A DNA stretch of 64,000 bases from Bacteroidota bacterium (GTDB lineage: Bacteria; Bacteroidota; Bacteroidia; AKYH767-A; 2013-40CM-41-45), in contig JADJON010000001.1 of the NCBI GenBank assembly GCA_016713765.1, positions 310,001-374,000 of the forward strand, read 5' to 3'. Position 1 is the first letter of the stretch; each line of letters starts with the position of its first letter. Below the pieces are notes generated by a model. The model saw only the letters and a list, made by a program, of their open reading frames with translations, had not been told where the DNA came from and ran no database searches. Positions 8,538 to 17,819 of this stretch are shown here, one piece after another. The position numbers were made by a program, and so were the translations under genes.

Positions 8538-8813
8538 ATGCAACAACGAGGAACCCTGCTGAGCCGCCATCGCATCCTGGACCCCTACTACCAGATCCAT
8601 CACAATCCGGGAATTTTGGAAGATGCCGTCGATTTCAGCCTGGCCGACTGGACCGAAGAGCCCCGGCGCATCGGTCGTTGGCTGAATCGATTTTTGAAAA
8701 TCAGCAAGCGCACGTCAACCCGTATGATCTCCCGTCTTGTCTATCGCCTCTTCACCCTGCTTTGGTTCTCTGCTTACTTTTTCGTCAGCCAGTTCGCCCG
8801 GCTCCTTCGCTGA
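8538..8813 (+). CDS. small protein with C-terminal hydrophobic segment
   Basis: A 91-residue protein of no recognised family. The soluble N-terminal half is rich in charged and aromatic residues. The C-terminus carries one probable membrane helix (LFTLLWFSAYFFVSQFA, about 72-88) followed by a short basic end, as in tail-anchored proteins. A perfect -7 promoter element sits just upstream and the gene is divergent from sixA, which argues for a real gene. Function unknown. Confidence 0.55.
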   Translation: MQQRGTLLSRHRILDPYYQIHHNPGILEDAVDFSLADWTEEPRRIGRWLNRFLKISKRTSTRMISRLVYRLFTLLWFSAYFFVSQFARLLR

Positions 8814-9133
8814 ACATTTCCGGAAATGCTCGGGTGGCCGATGAACCAACTTTATCATACTGTTAAGCATTGCAGGTTTAATCTCCTGAAAACACTTCCT
8901 GGATAACTTTCGGTAAATCCAATCGACATGGAACATCTGAAAGAAAAATCGTGGAACAACGAGGCTGTAACCAATCGGAAAAAATACCTCGCACGACATT
9001 ACACACATGTACTCGCAAGGAATTTGCCGTCGAGTCGATATGAGGTAGTATTTGAAAGCGATCTCGACCCGTTCCACGCCGACAGTCCGCAACCGGATGT
9101 CGTGGTATACGATCGCAACCTTAACCCGTCAGA

Positions 9134-10784
9134 CTGTGCAAAAACCCTCCCCTATTGTTTAAAGAATTTTGATCTGTTTCCGGGCGGGGCTGATTATATT
9201 GAGAGAATAATCAGCTTTTCATGAAATACCTAACCGGATTCGACCGCAGGCAGGCCACTTTATTCCCGACTTGTATCGATGATTTGATCCCGGAAGATGC
9301 GGAAGTGCGGGTTATCGATTTATTCGTAGACGCGTTGCCGCTGAAAGAACTGGGATTTTTAGAAAATGAACCTGCGGAAGAGGGCAGGCCGATGTATCAC
9401 CCGGCCGATCTGTTCAAATTGTATGTGTACGGTTATCTGAACCGCATACGGACTTCTCGCCTGCTGGAGCGTGAGTGCCAGCGGAACATCGAACTGCTCT
9501 GGTTACTGAAGGGACTACAACCCTGCTTTCGTACGATTGCCGGCTTTCGGTCAGACAACCCAAAACTGTTCCGCAATGCGTTTACCCACTTCGTCCGGCA
9601 GATCAACCGAAAGGGCCTGACCGGGAAAACGCTGGTGGCGCTCGATTCAAGCAAGTTCAGGGCGGTCAACTCCAAGAAGAAAAACTACAACCAGAAAAAG
9701 ATCGACCGGCAACTGGAGTACATCGACAACAAGATCCAATCTTACATCGAGGAACTCAACGCAGGCGATCTGGATGAGGCCAGAGAAGCCACGATCGCTG
9801 AGAAACTGAAAAAGCAAAAGGCCCAACGTCGCAAGTACAAGCGCATTGAAAAGCAGCTTGCGGAAACGGGCCTGGACCAAATCTCCACCACCGATCCCGA
9901 TGCCCGGACCATGATCCTGCACGGGTCGGTAATCGAAGTGGCCTACAATGTACAGACGGTGGCAGATGAGCGGAACAAGCTCATCCTTGAATACAAGTCA
10001 CCAACCAGAACGACCGGAAAGCCTTACTGCCGATGGCGCAGAAAACCAAGCGTATTTGCGATACGGATGCCGTGGCTGTACTGGCGGACAAGGGTTACCA
10101 CAACGGCGAGCAGCTTACCGGTTGTGAGCAGGAAGACATCTACACAATCGTAGCCTACCAGGAAGTACCCCGCAGTTATCCCGTGCCGACTCCGGAGTAC
10201 TACGGCGAGCGCTTCCGGTACAACCCGAAGAAGGACCAGTACAAATGTCCGCAGGGTCACATCCTGAAGACCACCGGCCATTGGTATAATAAGAAGTACG
10301 AAGAGTCGGTAACCAAAGTCAAGCACTACAAGACGACGGCCTGCGGCAGTTGCGCGGTCAAACACCTGTGCACCCGCAACCCCAAGGGGCGCCTGATCGA
10401 ACGGTCTCAACATGCCGGCGCGGTAGAGCGCAACAACCGCCGGGTGCGTGAAAACACATCGACCTATTCCCTGCGCCAGCAAATCATCGAACACATCTTC
10501 GGCACCATCAAGCGACAATGGGGCTACGATCACATACTACTCAAAGGCCTCCGGAAAAATGAAGGCGAGTTCGGATTAATCTATCTCATTTATAATTTTC
10601 GGAGGGTTATAAACATTTTAGGCCTGCCGAAGTTGAAAAAGTGGCTCACCAGGCTGCTTTTTTCTATTTTTACGGATAGGGCGCTCCGTAATGCAAGGCA
10701 ATACCAAAAATATTCGTGCTGGCAGCTTGTTCCTGTTATCGTCCGGGAAGGGTGGTGCTGAATTTTTGGGGAGTTGTTGCACGA
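9134..10784 (+). mobile_element. IS1182-family-like insertion sequence
   Basis: About 1.65 kb. The left end carries GTGCAAAAACCCTCCCC (from about 9136). The right end, read on the minus strand from about 10783, gives GTGCAACAACTCCCC, so the termini are imperfect inverted repeats. The element carries one transposase gene and interrupts an Uma2-like gene. Exact ends are uncertain by a few bases and no target duplication longer than about 2 bp is visible. Confidence 0.8.
9221..10761 (+). pseudogene. IS1182-type DDE transposase, frameshifted
   Basis: Two overlapping frames together encode a full IS1182-like transposase. The first carries the N-terminal DUF772-type domain (RRQATLFPTCIDDLIPEDAEV) and the first catalytic Asp in VALDSSKFRAVNSK. 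The second carries the second Asp (VLADKGYHNGEQL), a Cys-rich insertion (CPQGH... CGSCAVKHLC) and the catalytic Glu region (RQQIIEHIFGTIKRQWGYD). The frame changes near 9995-9998: inserting one G after AAG would join YK to VTNQNDRKALLPMAQKTK. A one-base deletion is the simplest explanation; a sequencing error or, less likely, programmed frameshifting are alternatives. If the break is genuine, this copy cannot move itself. Confidence 0.85.
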
Positions 10785-11075
10785 ACTGCCGTTAGCCGCA
10801 ATCGAATTCTGCCGGCATGATGATCTGACCGAAATGAAATTAACAGTCGTTGCGGCGCTTCAACAATACGGACTCGCAGAGTTTTTTCTTTACGACTATG
10901 AACAGAAGGTTTGGTATCGCTTGTCGAAAAACCAAGCATCGTTTGAAGAAAATAGTCGTTCCGGGCTTTTAAACATTGACCTCAATGGATTGATGAATAT
11001 CCCGGGGTGAATAAATTACTTCGGGAATATCCCAAAATGTTTACCGGCATGTGCGGAAGGTTGCTGCGGCAGTCT

Positions 11076-12836
11076 TCAGTGCAATGGCCACAGCATCGGC
11101 ACCATCACCAGCAAGACAGCCATCAACAGAGCGGTTAAGAGCCAGCCGGTCCGGAAAAAATCGGAGAAGCGATACCGTCCCGGGCCATAGACCAGAATGC
11201 AACTGGGCTCGAAGGGCGTGATCAGCGAAACGCTGGCCGACAACATCACGGCAACGCCGAAAGTCATCGGATTCACCGAAAGCCGATGCGCCGTCTCGAT
11301 AGCCACCGGTAGTACCACGAGCGCGGCGGCGGCATTCGACAACGGTTGCGTAAGGAAAACGGTCAGGATGACAAAGCCGGCCATGATCGCCATTTCACCG
11401 AAGGGCAACAGGTGTCGAACGAGCTGATCTGCCAACCACTGATCGGTGCCGGTCTTGCTCATGGCAAATCCGAATGCCGTCATTCCCCCGATGAGGATCA
11501 GCAGTCGCATGTCGATTGCTTCGTAGGCCTTGCTCACGCTGATCGCACCCGAACCGACGGCGACGACCGATGCGAGCAGGAAGGTCACCGATAACGGCAG
11601 CCAGCCCAGTGATCCGACGATCACGGCGGTGATGAATAACCCCAACGTCAGCAAACCCTTGCTCTTGCGATACAGCAATGGCATGAAGTCCGACATCACC
11701 TGCATGCGCTTGCTCCGTTTATGATACGAGATCGTTTCCACGGATCCTTGTACCAGCAGGACATCACCGCTTCTTAAGACAAAACGGCCAAGCTTCTCGT
11801 TCACCGAATACCCGGTGCGGTTGATGGCGAGTACGGTCAACCCATAACGCTGCCGAAACTTTGCCTCTTTCAATGTCGAGTTAAGGAATTCGCTCTCGGG
11901 TGTCACGAGAATCTCGGCCAGTTTAAAGCGCTCGCTTTGCAACTCCCGATCGATCAGCAGGTCGGCGCGAATGGAAATGCCCTCCCTTTCGCGGACCTCC
12001 AACAAATCGTTGATCTTCCCCTCCACGATCAACAGATCATGCTCAAGTATGCGCGTGGTGGGGTCCGGTATGAAACGCTCCTCTCCCCGGACCATGTTGA
12101 GAATGCGAAATCCCATCCGGCTGAGATTCGAATGGAAAACCGTCTGGCCGATCAATGGCGAACCGGGGGTGATCACAACTTCGCTGACATACTCCCGAAG
12201 GCCGAACTCGTCGGTGACCGAGACTTCCGGACGGTCCGGCAGCAATCGCTTTCCGATCGTATTCATGTAGATCCAGCCGACAACAAACATCGAAGCGCCT
12301 ACCGGCAACAGGTCGAACATGCCGATCTCGCCGATCCCGTTACGGTGCAGGTAGCCGCCTACCGCGATATTGGTAGATGTTCCGATCAGGGTGCAGCATC
12401 CGCCGAGAATGGAAGCATACGCCACTGGTAGCAGCAATCGCGACGGACTCATCTTCAACTTACGCGCAACCGCCATGACCGGTGCGATGTAGATCGCCGT
12501 GACGGTCGTATTGTTCATGAACGCCGACGTGATTCCCACCGAGAACATCACCAGGGTCAGCAGGGCCGCGGGACGAAGTTGCGCGATTTTCAACAGACGC
12601 GAACCGACCAGGTCAAGTACGCCCGTTTGCTGCAAGGCGCCGCTGATCACGAAGATCGCGGCCAGCATGATGATGAAATCGCTGCCGAATCCCGCGAACG
12701 CTTCCATCGGTGTCAAGATGCCGGCAGCCATCAGGATGGCAAGCAGTCCGATCGTGACGACATCGATCCGTATCCGATCCCAGGAAAAAAGGATCAGCGC
12801 GACAAACAACAATCCGAGTACGATGGCGATCTGCAT
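11076..12836 (-). CDS. SLC13/DASS-type anion permease with two TrkA-C domains
   Basis: An integral inner-membrane transporter of 586 residues. Two hydrophobic halves flank a cytosolic region with two TrkA-C-like regulatory domains (about 205-285 and 300-380). The conserved DASS-type signatures SAFMNNTTVTAI and LIGTSTNIAVGG are in the first half and TQPLSNAAAALVVLP in the second. The family carries sulfate, dicarboxylates or similar anions with sodium; the substrate here is not determined. A YeiH-type putative sulfate exporter gene lies immediately upstream on the same strand, 52 nt away, which hints at sulfur-anion traffic. Confidence 0.87.
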   Translation of the reverse strand: MQIAIVLGLLFVALILFSWDRIRIDVVTIGLLAILMAAGILTPMEAFAGFGSDFIIMLAAIFVISGALQQTGVLDLVGSRLLKIAQLRPAALLTLVMFSVGITSAFMNNTTVTAIYIAPVMAVARKLKMSPSRLLLPVAYASILGGCCTLIGTSTNIAVGGYLHRNGIGEIGMFDLLPVGASMFVVGWIYMNTIGKRLLPDRPEVSVTDEFGLREYVSEVVITPGSPLIGQTVFHSNLSRMGFRILNMVRGEERFIPDPTTRILEHDLLIVEGKINDLLEVREREGISIRADLLIDRELQSERFKLAEILVTPESEFLNSTLKEAKFRQRYGLTVLAINRTGYSVNEKLGRFVLRSGDVLLVQGSVETISYHKRSKRMQVMSDFMPLLYRKSKGLLTLGLFITAVIVGSLGWLPLSVTFLLASVVAVGSGAISVSKAYEAIDMRLLILIGGMTAFGFAMSKTGTDQWLADQLVRHLLPFGEMAIMAGFVILTVFLTQPLSNAAAALVVLPVAIETAHRLSVNPMTFGVAVMLSASVSLITPFEPSCILVYGPGRYRFSDFFRTGWLLTALLMAVLLVMVPMLWPLH

Positions 12837-12888
12837 GATCGCTTACAAGTTAGTAAAATTCAATCGCGTGTTACCTGCGATTCAGTAG

Positions 12889-13854
12889 TTAGTACCTGCT
12901 GATAAGATAGAGCGACGAGACCAGGATGATCACCCACAATACCACGCCGAGCAACAACGGGCGCGGACCTACGCGCTTCAGAGCGCCCAGGGAAATTCCG
13001 GCGCCGATCAGGAAAAGGGTGATGCTGAATCCCGCTTTTGCGCTGTGTACGATCGCGGCCAGCAGGATCAGTGGCATGTTCACCCAGGAACCCAGCATGG
13101 AGGCGACAAGAAAAAACAAGATGAACCAGGGAAATCCTCCCCACGAACTTTTCTTCTTGAAAATCGCAGCCGATAGCAGCGCGAGCGGAACGATCCACAA
13201 CGCTCGTGCCAACTTCACCGTCGTGGCGACGGTCAGGGCTTCGTTGCCGTAGGAGGCAGCCGCGCCGACCACCGAACTGGTGTCGTGAATGGCGATCGCA
13301 GCCCAGATGCCGAATTGATGCTGCGTCAGCTCCGCCCAATGTCCGAGTGGAGGAAAGATCAGCAAGGCAATAGCATTCAGGATAAAAACCGTTCCAATGG
13401 AAATGGAAACCTCCTGATCATCGGCCTCCACAACCTGACTCACCGCGGCTATCGCGCTTCCTCCACAGATCGCGGTGCCAACCGACACCAGGTAACTGAT
13501 CACACGGTCCACCCGAAACAGCCGCCCGAGCAGGTAGCCCAAACCGATCGCAGCCGAAAGCGACAATAGGGTGAAAACAAATCCCTCCTGACCTGCCGCT
13601 ACAACTTTGTTGATGTTAATGCCGAAGCCCAGTCCGACAATGGATGCCTGTAACAGATACTTGGTGACCGGCTTGGTGTATTGGGGAAACGGATTGCCGA
13701 AAATGATCCCGACCAGCAGTCCGCACACCAATGCGATCGAAGGCGACCATCCCAATGCCGGTATGGCTACCAGAAAAGCCAGAAACAAGACCATTCCGAT
13801 GACCGTGCGGGTGTTCCTTGGGCTGCCGCCCGTTCCGGCTGTTACTGACATCAT
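12889..13854 (-). CDS. YeiH/UPF0324-family membrane protein (putative sulfate exporter)
   Basis: About 321 residues with roughly ten membrane helices. Family signatures include LVCGLLVGIIFGNPF, VGLGFGININ, TAICGGSAIAAVSQVV and IAIHDTSSVVGAAASYG, ending in GISLGALKRVGPRPLLLGV. YeiH proteins are annotated as putative sulfate exporters but evidence is thin. The start is uncertain. A TACTTTTG -7 box ends only 2 nt before the ATG at 13854, so either translation starts further in (Met at 13851 or later) or the box is not used. It is divergent from the thioredoxin gene and probably co-transcribed with the SLC13 permease. Confidence 0.8.
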   Translation of the reverse strand: MMSVTAGTGGSPRNTRTVIGMVLFLAFLVAIPALGWSPSIALVCGLLVGIIFGNPFPQYTKPVTKYLLQASIVGLGFGININKVVAAGQEGFVFTLLSLSAAIGLGYLLGRLFRVDRVISYLVSVGTAICGGSAIAAVSQVVEADDQEVSISIGTVFILNAIALLIFPPLGHWAELTQHQFGIWAAIAIHDTSSVVGAAASYGNEALTVATTVKLARALWIVPLALLSAAIFKKKSSWGGFPWFILFFLVASMLGSWVNMPLILLAAIVHSAKAGFSITLFLIGAGISLGALKRVGPRPLLLGVVLWVIILVSSLYLISRY

Positions 13855-13934
13855 ACAAAAGTACGACGGAAACAGACGCAAGGTTATTACCGCTTCCGCC
13901 TAAGGATCAAACGGCCGATGTGTATTTTTACATC

Positions 13935-14222
13935 ATGGGAGACAAGACTGAACCTCTTCTACTGCTGGATTTTCAGGCTACCTGGTGCGAACCCTGCAAA
14001 TGGTCGGAGCCCGTGATGGAACAGGTGCTGCGACATTTCGGTGATCGGATCGTCTTGGAAAAAATCGACATTGATCAATTCCCTGAAAGAGCACGCGAAT
14101 TTCACGTGCTGAGCGTGCCCACCTTCGTCCTCTTGCGGGACGGAAAAGAGATCTGGCGATACCGGGGATTTGATTCGGCGCCCGCTATGATCCGGATGAT
14201 GGAGCCGCTCCTGTCGGTTTGA
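13935..14222 (+). CDS. trx: thioredoxin
   Basis: A 95-residue thioredoxin-fold protein starting MGDKTEPLLLL at the ATG of 13935. The active site is WCEPC (17-21), a variant of the usual WCGPC with Glu in the first variable position. The cis-proline loop is VPTFVLL (about 62-68) and the strand FDSAPAMI closes the fold. It is cytoplasmic, with no signal peptide. A dithiol reductant role is inferred; the Glu substitution may change its redox potential. It ends just before a strong shared terminator. Confidence 0.85.
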   Translation: MGDKTEPLLLLDFQATWCEPCKWSEPVMEQVLRHFGDRIVLEKIDIDQFPERAREFHVLSVPTFVLLRDGKEIWRYRGFDSAPAMIRMMEPLLSV

Positions 14223-14240
14223 TTCCTCGTGCCTGATAAA

Positions 14241-14278
14241 AACGAAGCGACGCGATCGATTGATCGCGTCGCTTCGTT
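14241..14278. terminator. strong bidirectional hairpin terminator
   Basis: Perfect 17-bp stem: AACGAAGCGACGCGATC (14241-14257), loop GATT, and its complement at 14262-14278. It lies between the thioredoxin gene and the convergent coiled-coil protein gene. Confidence 0.8.
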
Positions 14279-14297
14279 CTATTGATTGGGCGGACGC

Positions 14298-15197
14298 TTA
14301 GCGCAGTGTATAGGAACCCGCTCCTGCAACGTTACCGTCGACATACACTTCGATCAGGTAGGTGCCTGCCGGGAATTTCTTGTCTTCCTGCTCTTCGTAG
14401 CTCAGACAGATGTTCTGCTTGGAGCCGGAATAGTTGAGCGTGCCCGAAGCGGCGTACATGACTTCTTCGCCGGTGGAGGTCTTGAACGTGCCCGATCCCG
14501 TGCTGCGGTTGCCGACCGGCTTACCACCCGGTTCGGTGATCTTCAGGTAGACGGTCTTGTCACCCTGCTTCGCGATCTTGTTGTCCAGCACGTCGAAACA
14601 GACGTCCATCTTGTGCGTACGCTTCGCGAGCAGGGTAGCGACGTATTTGCCGCTGTCCTTGCGCTTGTACGAGGTGACCTTGATGTACTCGGCCTTCAGT
14701 ACGGAGGCGGTCGCGACGGTCGTCTCGAGGTTCTTCGAGAGGGTCTCCACATTCGAGGTGAGCTGCTCCTTCTCGGTCTGCAACTGCTTGTTGGCCATCA
14801 GGAGACTGTCGATGCGGCCCAGGTATTCGTCACGGAGCATTTGCAGGTCAGCCAGCTGCTTCTTGAGCTTCTCGTTGAGCTCCGTCATGCTTTGCTTCTG
14901 CGAGCTGATGCTCTTGATCTTCTTGGCCTGCTCTTCGAGTTTCGCGTTGGCCTCGTTCAGGAGGCTGTCGAGGTTCGCGGAAATACCGCGGTACTTCTCG
15001 AGTTCGGATTTCGTTTCGGCGAGTTCCTTTTCAACGTTGACGCGCTCGACGACCAGCGTATCCACCTTCTGTTCGTAGGTGTTCACGGTCGTGGAGTGAT
15101 TCTGCCATTGGTAAAGGTTCAACGCTCCGGAAAGGATCAACAACACGAGCCATAGCGTGCCTTTGCCTTTCTTTTGATCTTGGTTTTGCGTTTCCAT
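14298..15197 (-). CDS. membrane-anchored coiled-coil protein
   Basis: A 299-residue protein. A short basic N-terminus precedes one membrane helix (LWLVLLILSGALNLYQW, about 15-31). A long heptad-patterned coiled coil follows (about 40-175, rich in Leu, Glu, Lys and Gln). The C-terminus is a Gly/Thr-rich beta domain (about 180-299, with YVDGNVAGAGSYTLR at the end). It probably protrudes into the periplasm as a stalk with a globular head. I do not recognise a named family. It stands alone between two terminators, convergent with the thioredoxin gene. Confidence 0.7.
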   Translation of the reverse strand: METQNQDQKKGKGTLWLVLLILSGALNLYQWQNHSTTVNTYEQKVDTLVVERVNVEKELAETKSELEKYRGISANLDSLLNEANAKLEEQAKKIKSISSQKQSMTELNEKLKKQLADLQMLRDEYLGRIDSLLMANKQLQTEKEQLTSNVETLSKNLETTVATASVLKAEYIKVTSYKRKDSGKYVATLLAKRTHKMDVCFDVLDNKIAKQGDKTVYLKITEPGGKPVGNRSTGSGTFKTSTGEEVMYAASGTLNYSGSKQNICLSYEEQEDKKFPAGTYLIEVYVDGNVAGAGSYTLR

Positions 15198-15395
15198 GTT
15201 CGCTTAAGTGGTGCTTAAATGTTTCATAAAAGTAACGGCAGTGGGAACCGGGTATTGTAGTCATGCTAAAAGTTATGAAACGTGTTTTTCACATTGCGCA
15301 CAGTGAGTTTGTTCTCTGAATGAAGTTGTATCTTGTGTGAAGAAGACGGGCGTCAAGTCGCTGCCATTTCTGAACGCGCGGACTTCAAGCAACAC

Positions 15396-17750
15396 ATGTC
15401 AAAGAAGAAGAGGAAAGACGAAAATCCGGTTGAACATTTCATCCTGTCGGAGCTGTATAAGGCATTCAACCAACACCCGAACAGGAGTTTCAACCACAAG
15501 CAACTCGCACGCCATTTGCGTGAACCCTATTTTGATTTTATCGACCGCCTCCCGGCTTCTCCCGAACAAAACCGGGAAGAGCTGGGGGAAGAACTACGCA
15601 ACGAAATCATCCGACTACTGGGTGACCTGGCGTTCAAAGGCGAGTTGATCGAAGTAGAGCGCGGGAAGTTCAAATTGAAACCGAAGCATTCCTACCTCGA
15701 AGGCATCATCGACATTACCGCCTCCGGCGCGGCATTCCTGCTGAGCGAAAATGACGAAGACGATGTCTTCATCGCCCCACGGAACGTCCGGCAGGCGCTG
15801 CACGGCGACCGGGTGAAGGTGTTCCTCTATGCGAAACACCGCAACCAGCGCATCGAGGGAGAAGTGGTAGAGGTGCTCGAACGCGCGCGCACCGAATTCG
15901 TCGGAACCGTACAGCTCGTCGGCAAGTACGCGTTCGTGGTTCCCGACAGCCCCAAGATGCTGATCGATATTTTCATTCCCGGACACCTGCTGTCGAATGC
16001 CGAGCAGGGACAGAAGGTGATGGCGGAGATCGTCGACTGGCCCAAGAACGCCAAGAACCCGATGGGCCGCATCTCCCGCGTCCTGGGCTGGCCGGGGGAG
16101 AACGACGCCGAGATGCATTCCATCCTGGCCGAGTACGGATTCCCACTGGAGTTTCCCGCGCACGTGGAAAAGGAATCCGAAGCGATTGCCGAGGAGATCA
16201 CCCCCCAGGAAATTCGCAAGCGGCGCGACTTCCGCTCCGTCCCGACCTTTACCATCGATCCGATCGACGCGAAGGATTTCGACGACGCCTTATCGATCCG
16301 GCCGGCCGGAGACGGTCGCTGGGAAATCGGTATCCACATCGCCGACGTCACCCATTACATCCGCGAACATACCCGGCTCGATAAAGAAGCCTACGAACGG
16401 GCCACCTCGGTTTACCTGGTCGACCGCACGATTCCCATGCTGCCCGAAAAACTCTCGAACGGCGTCTGTTCCCTTCGTCCTGGAGAGGACAAGCTTTGTT
16501 TCTCCGTCGTGGTCGTCATGGACGAACACGCCAAGGTGCACGACACCTGGTTTGGGAAAACGGTCATCTTCTCCGACAAGCGTTTCCACTACGATGAAGC
16601 GCAGGCGGTGATCGAGACCGGACAAGGCCCCTTTTCCGAGGAGATCGGCCTCATGCACCGGCTGGCCCAACGCCTCCGCACGGAGCGCTTTCGCAAGGGC
16701 GCAATCGCGTTCGAAAAGGTGGAGGTCAAATTTCAACTCGACGAACAGGGTCGCCCCATCGGCGTCTACCTGAAGGAAAGTAAGGACGCAAACAAGCTCA
16801 TCGAAGAGTTCATGCTGCTCGCCAATCGTTCGGTTGCCGAGTTTGTCGGAAAACGTCATCGCGTGACCGGGCAGGGGATGAAAAAAGGAAAGCACCAGGA
16901 AGAGGTGGAACACCTTACGGTTGAAGCGAAGCCCTTCGTCTACCGGGTGCACGAAGGTCCCGTGAATGAACGGCTGCAGTCGTTTGCCGCTTTCGCGGGG
17001 CGCTGGGGCTACCAGATCAAGACCGGAAATGACCGTGAGATCGCCCATTCGCTCAACGACCTGATGAAGAGCGTGCGCGGAAAAAAAGAACAAAACGTAC
17101 TCGAGCAACTCGCCATCCGCAGTATGTCGAAAGCGGTCTATACCACCGATAACGTCGGGCACTACGGGCTTGCATTCGATTATTACACGCACTTCACCTC
17201 CCCCATCCGCCGTTATCCCGACGTGCTCGTGCACCGTCTGCTCGAACGCTACCTCGCTTCCGGACAGGATGTCGATGTGGAAGCGCTCGAAGAGCAATGC
17301 AAGCACTGCACGGCGATGGAGATCAAGGCAAGCGATGCGGAACGCACCTCGATTAAATACAAGCAGGTCGAGTTCCTGCAGGATAAACTCGGGCAGACCT
17401 TCGATGGCATCATCTCCGGCGTGACCGAATGGGGCCTCTACGTGGAGCTCTCTGAAAACAAATGCGAGGGGCTGGTGCGCCTCCGCGAACTCGAAGACGA
17501 TTTCTACGAATTCGACGACACCAACCTCCGCGTGATCGGGTCCCGGACCGGTCGCGTGTATTCGCTTGGTGATGCCGTGCGCGTCACGGTGTTAAAAGCC
17601 GATCTGCAACGACGTCAGATCGATTTTCGTATGGAGCGCAATCCGGAACACCACACGCCGCTCATGGAAGCGGGAGCGCGCCGCAGCTCCCGCGAAAGGC
17701 CCGGCCGCGATGGTTTCCGGGCCCCGAAGAAGGCGAAGAAACGTCGTTGA
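15396..17750 (+). CDS. rnr: ribonuclease R
   Basis: Processive 3'-5' exoribonuclease that degrades structured RNA. Domains in order: N-terminal helix-turn-helix (about 10-80), cold-shock OB folds (about 90-240), RNB catalytic domain starting near 270 with FTIDPIDAKDFDDALSI supplying the metal-binding Asp cluster, an S1 domain (about 655-735) and a basic tail (SRERPGRDGFRAPKKAKKRR). TSPIRRYPDVLVHRLL is the conserved RNB end. The ATG at 15396 (MSKKKRKDENP) is chosen over an upstream TTG, because a promoter-like TTTG-N17-TATCTTG lies at 15308-15335. The 784 residues fit RNase R. Confidence 0.94.
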   Translation: MSKKKRKDENPVEHFILSELYKAFNQHPNRSFNHKQLARHLREPYFDFIDRLPASPEQNREELGEELRNEIIRLLGDLAFKGELIEVERGKFKLKPKHSYLEGIIDITASGAAFLLSENDEDDVFIAPRNVRQALHGDRVKVFLYAKHRNQRIEGEVVEVLERARTEFVGTVQLVGKYAFVVPDSPKMLIDIFIPGHLLSNAEQGQKVMAEIVDWPKNAKNPMGRISRVLGWPGENDAEMHSILAEYGFPLEFPAHVEKESEAIAEEITPQEIRKRRDFRSVPTFTIDPIDAKDFDDALSIRPAGDGRWEIGIHIADVTHYIREHTRLDKEAYERATSVYLVDRTIPMLPEKLSNGVCSLRPGEDKLCFSVVVVMDEHAKVHDTWFGKTVIFSDKRFHYDEAQAVIETGQGPFSEEIGLMHRLAQRLRTERFRKGAIAFEKVEVKFQLDEQGRPIGVYLKESKDANKLIEEFMLLANRSVAEFVGKRHRVTGQGMKKGKHQEEVEHLTVEAKPFVYRVHEGPVNERLQSFAAFAGRWGYQIKTGNDREIAHSLNDLMKSVRGKKEQNVLEQLAIRSMSKAVYTTDNVGHYGLAFDYYTHFTSPIRRYPDVLVHRLLERYLASGQDVDVEALEEQCKHCTAMEIKASDAERTSIKYKQVEFLQDKLGQTFDGIISGVTEWGLYVELSENKCEGLVRLRELEDDFYEFDDTNLRVIGSRTGRVYSLGDAVRVTVLKADLQRRQIDFRMERNPEHHTPLMEAGARRSSRERPGRDGFRAPKKAKKRR

Positions 17751-17768
17751 GAAAACCTGATCCATGAA

Positions 17769-17803
17769 AAAACCCGGCAGCCTGATGTAGGCTGCCGGGT
17801 TTT
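17769..17803. terminator. bidirectional terminator after rnr
   Basis: 14-bp stem AAAACCCGGCAGCC/GGCTGCCGGGTTTT with a 7-nt loop. It serves rnr (plus) and the convergent TPR-protein operon (minus). Confidence 0.85.
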
Positions 17804-17819
17804 CTGTTGGCGTTGGTAC

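Larger units (their letters stand above)
8928..11010 (+). pseudogene. Uma2-like (DUF820) gene split by an insertion sequence
   Basis: The 5' part (8928-9133) ends PDVVVYDRNLNPS. The 3' part (10783-11010) continues ELPLAAIEFCRHDDLTEMK, then QQYGLAEFFLYDYEQKVWY. Together they give the Uma2 pattern: a restriction-endonuclease-like core with PDVVV, an I-E strand, a Lys helix and an EYWIYD-like strand. The two parts keep the same codon phase if the inserted element is removed, giving about 145 residues. The function of Uma2 proteins is poorly defined (putative nucleases). The gene is inactive because of the insertion. Confidence 0.8.
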
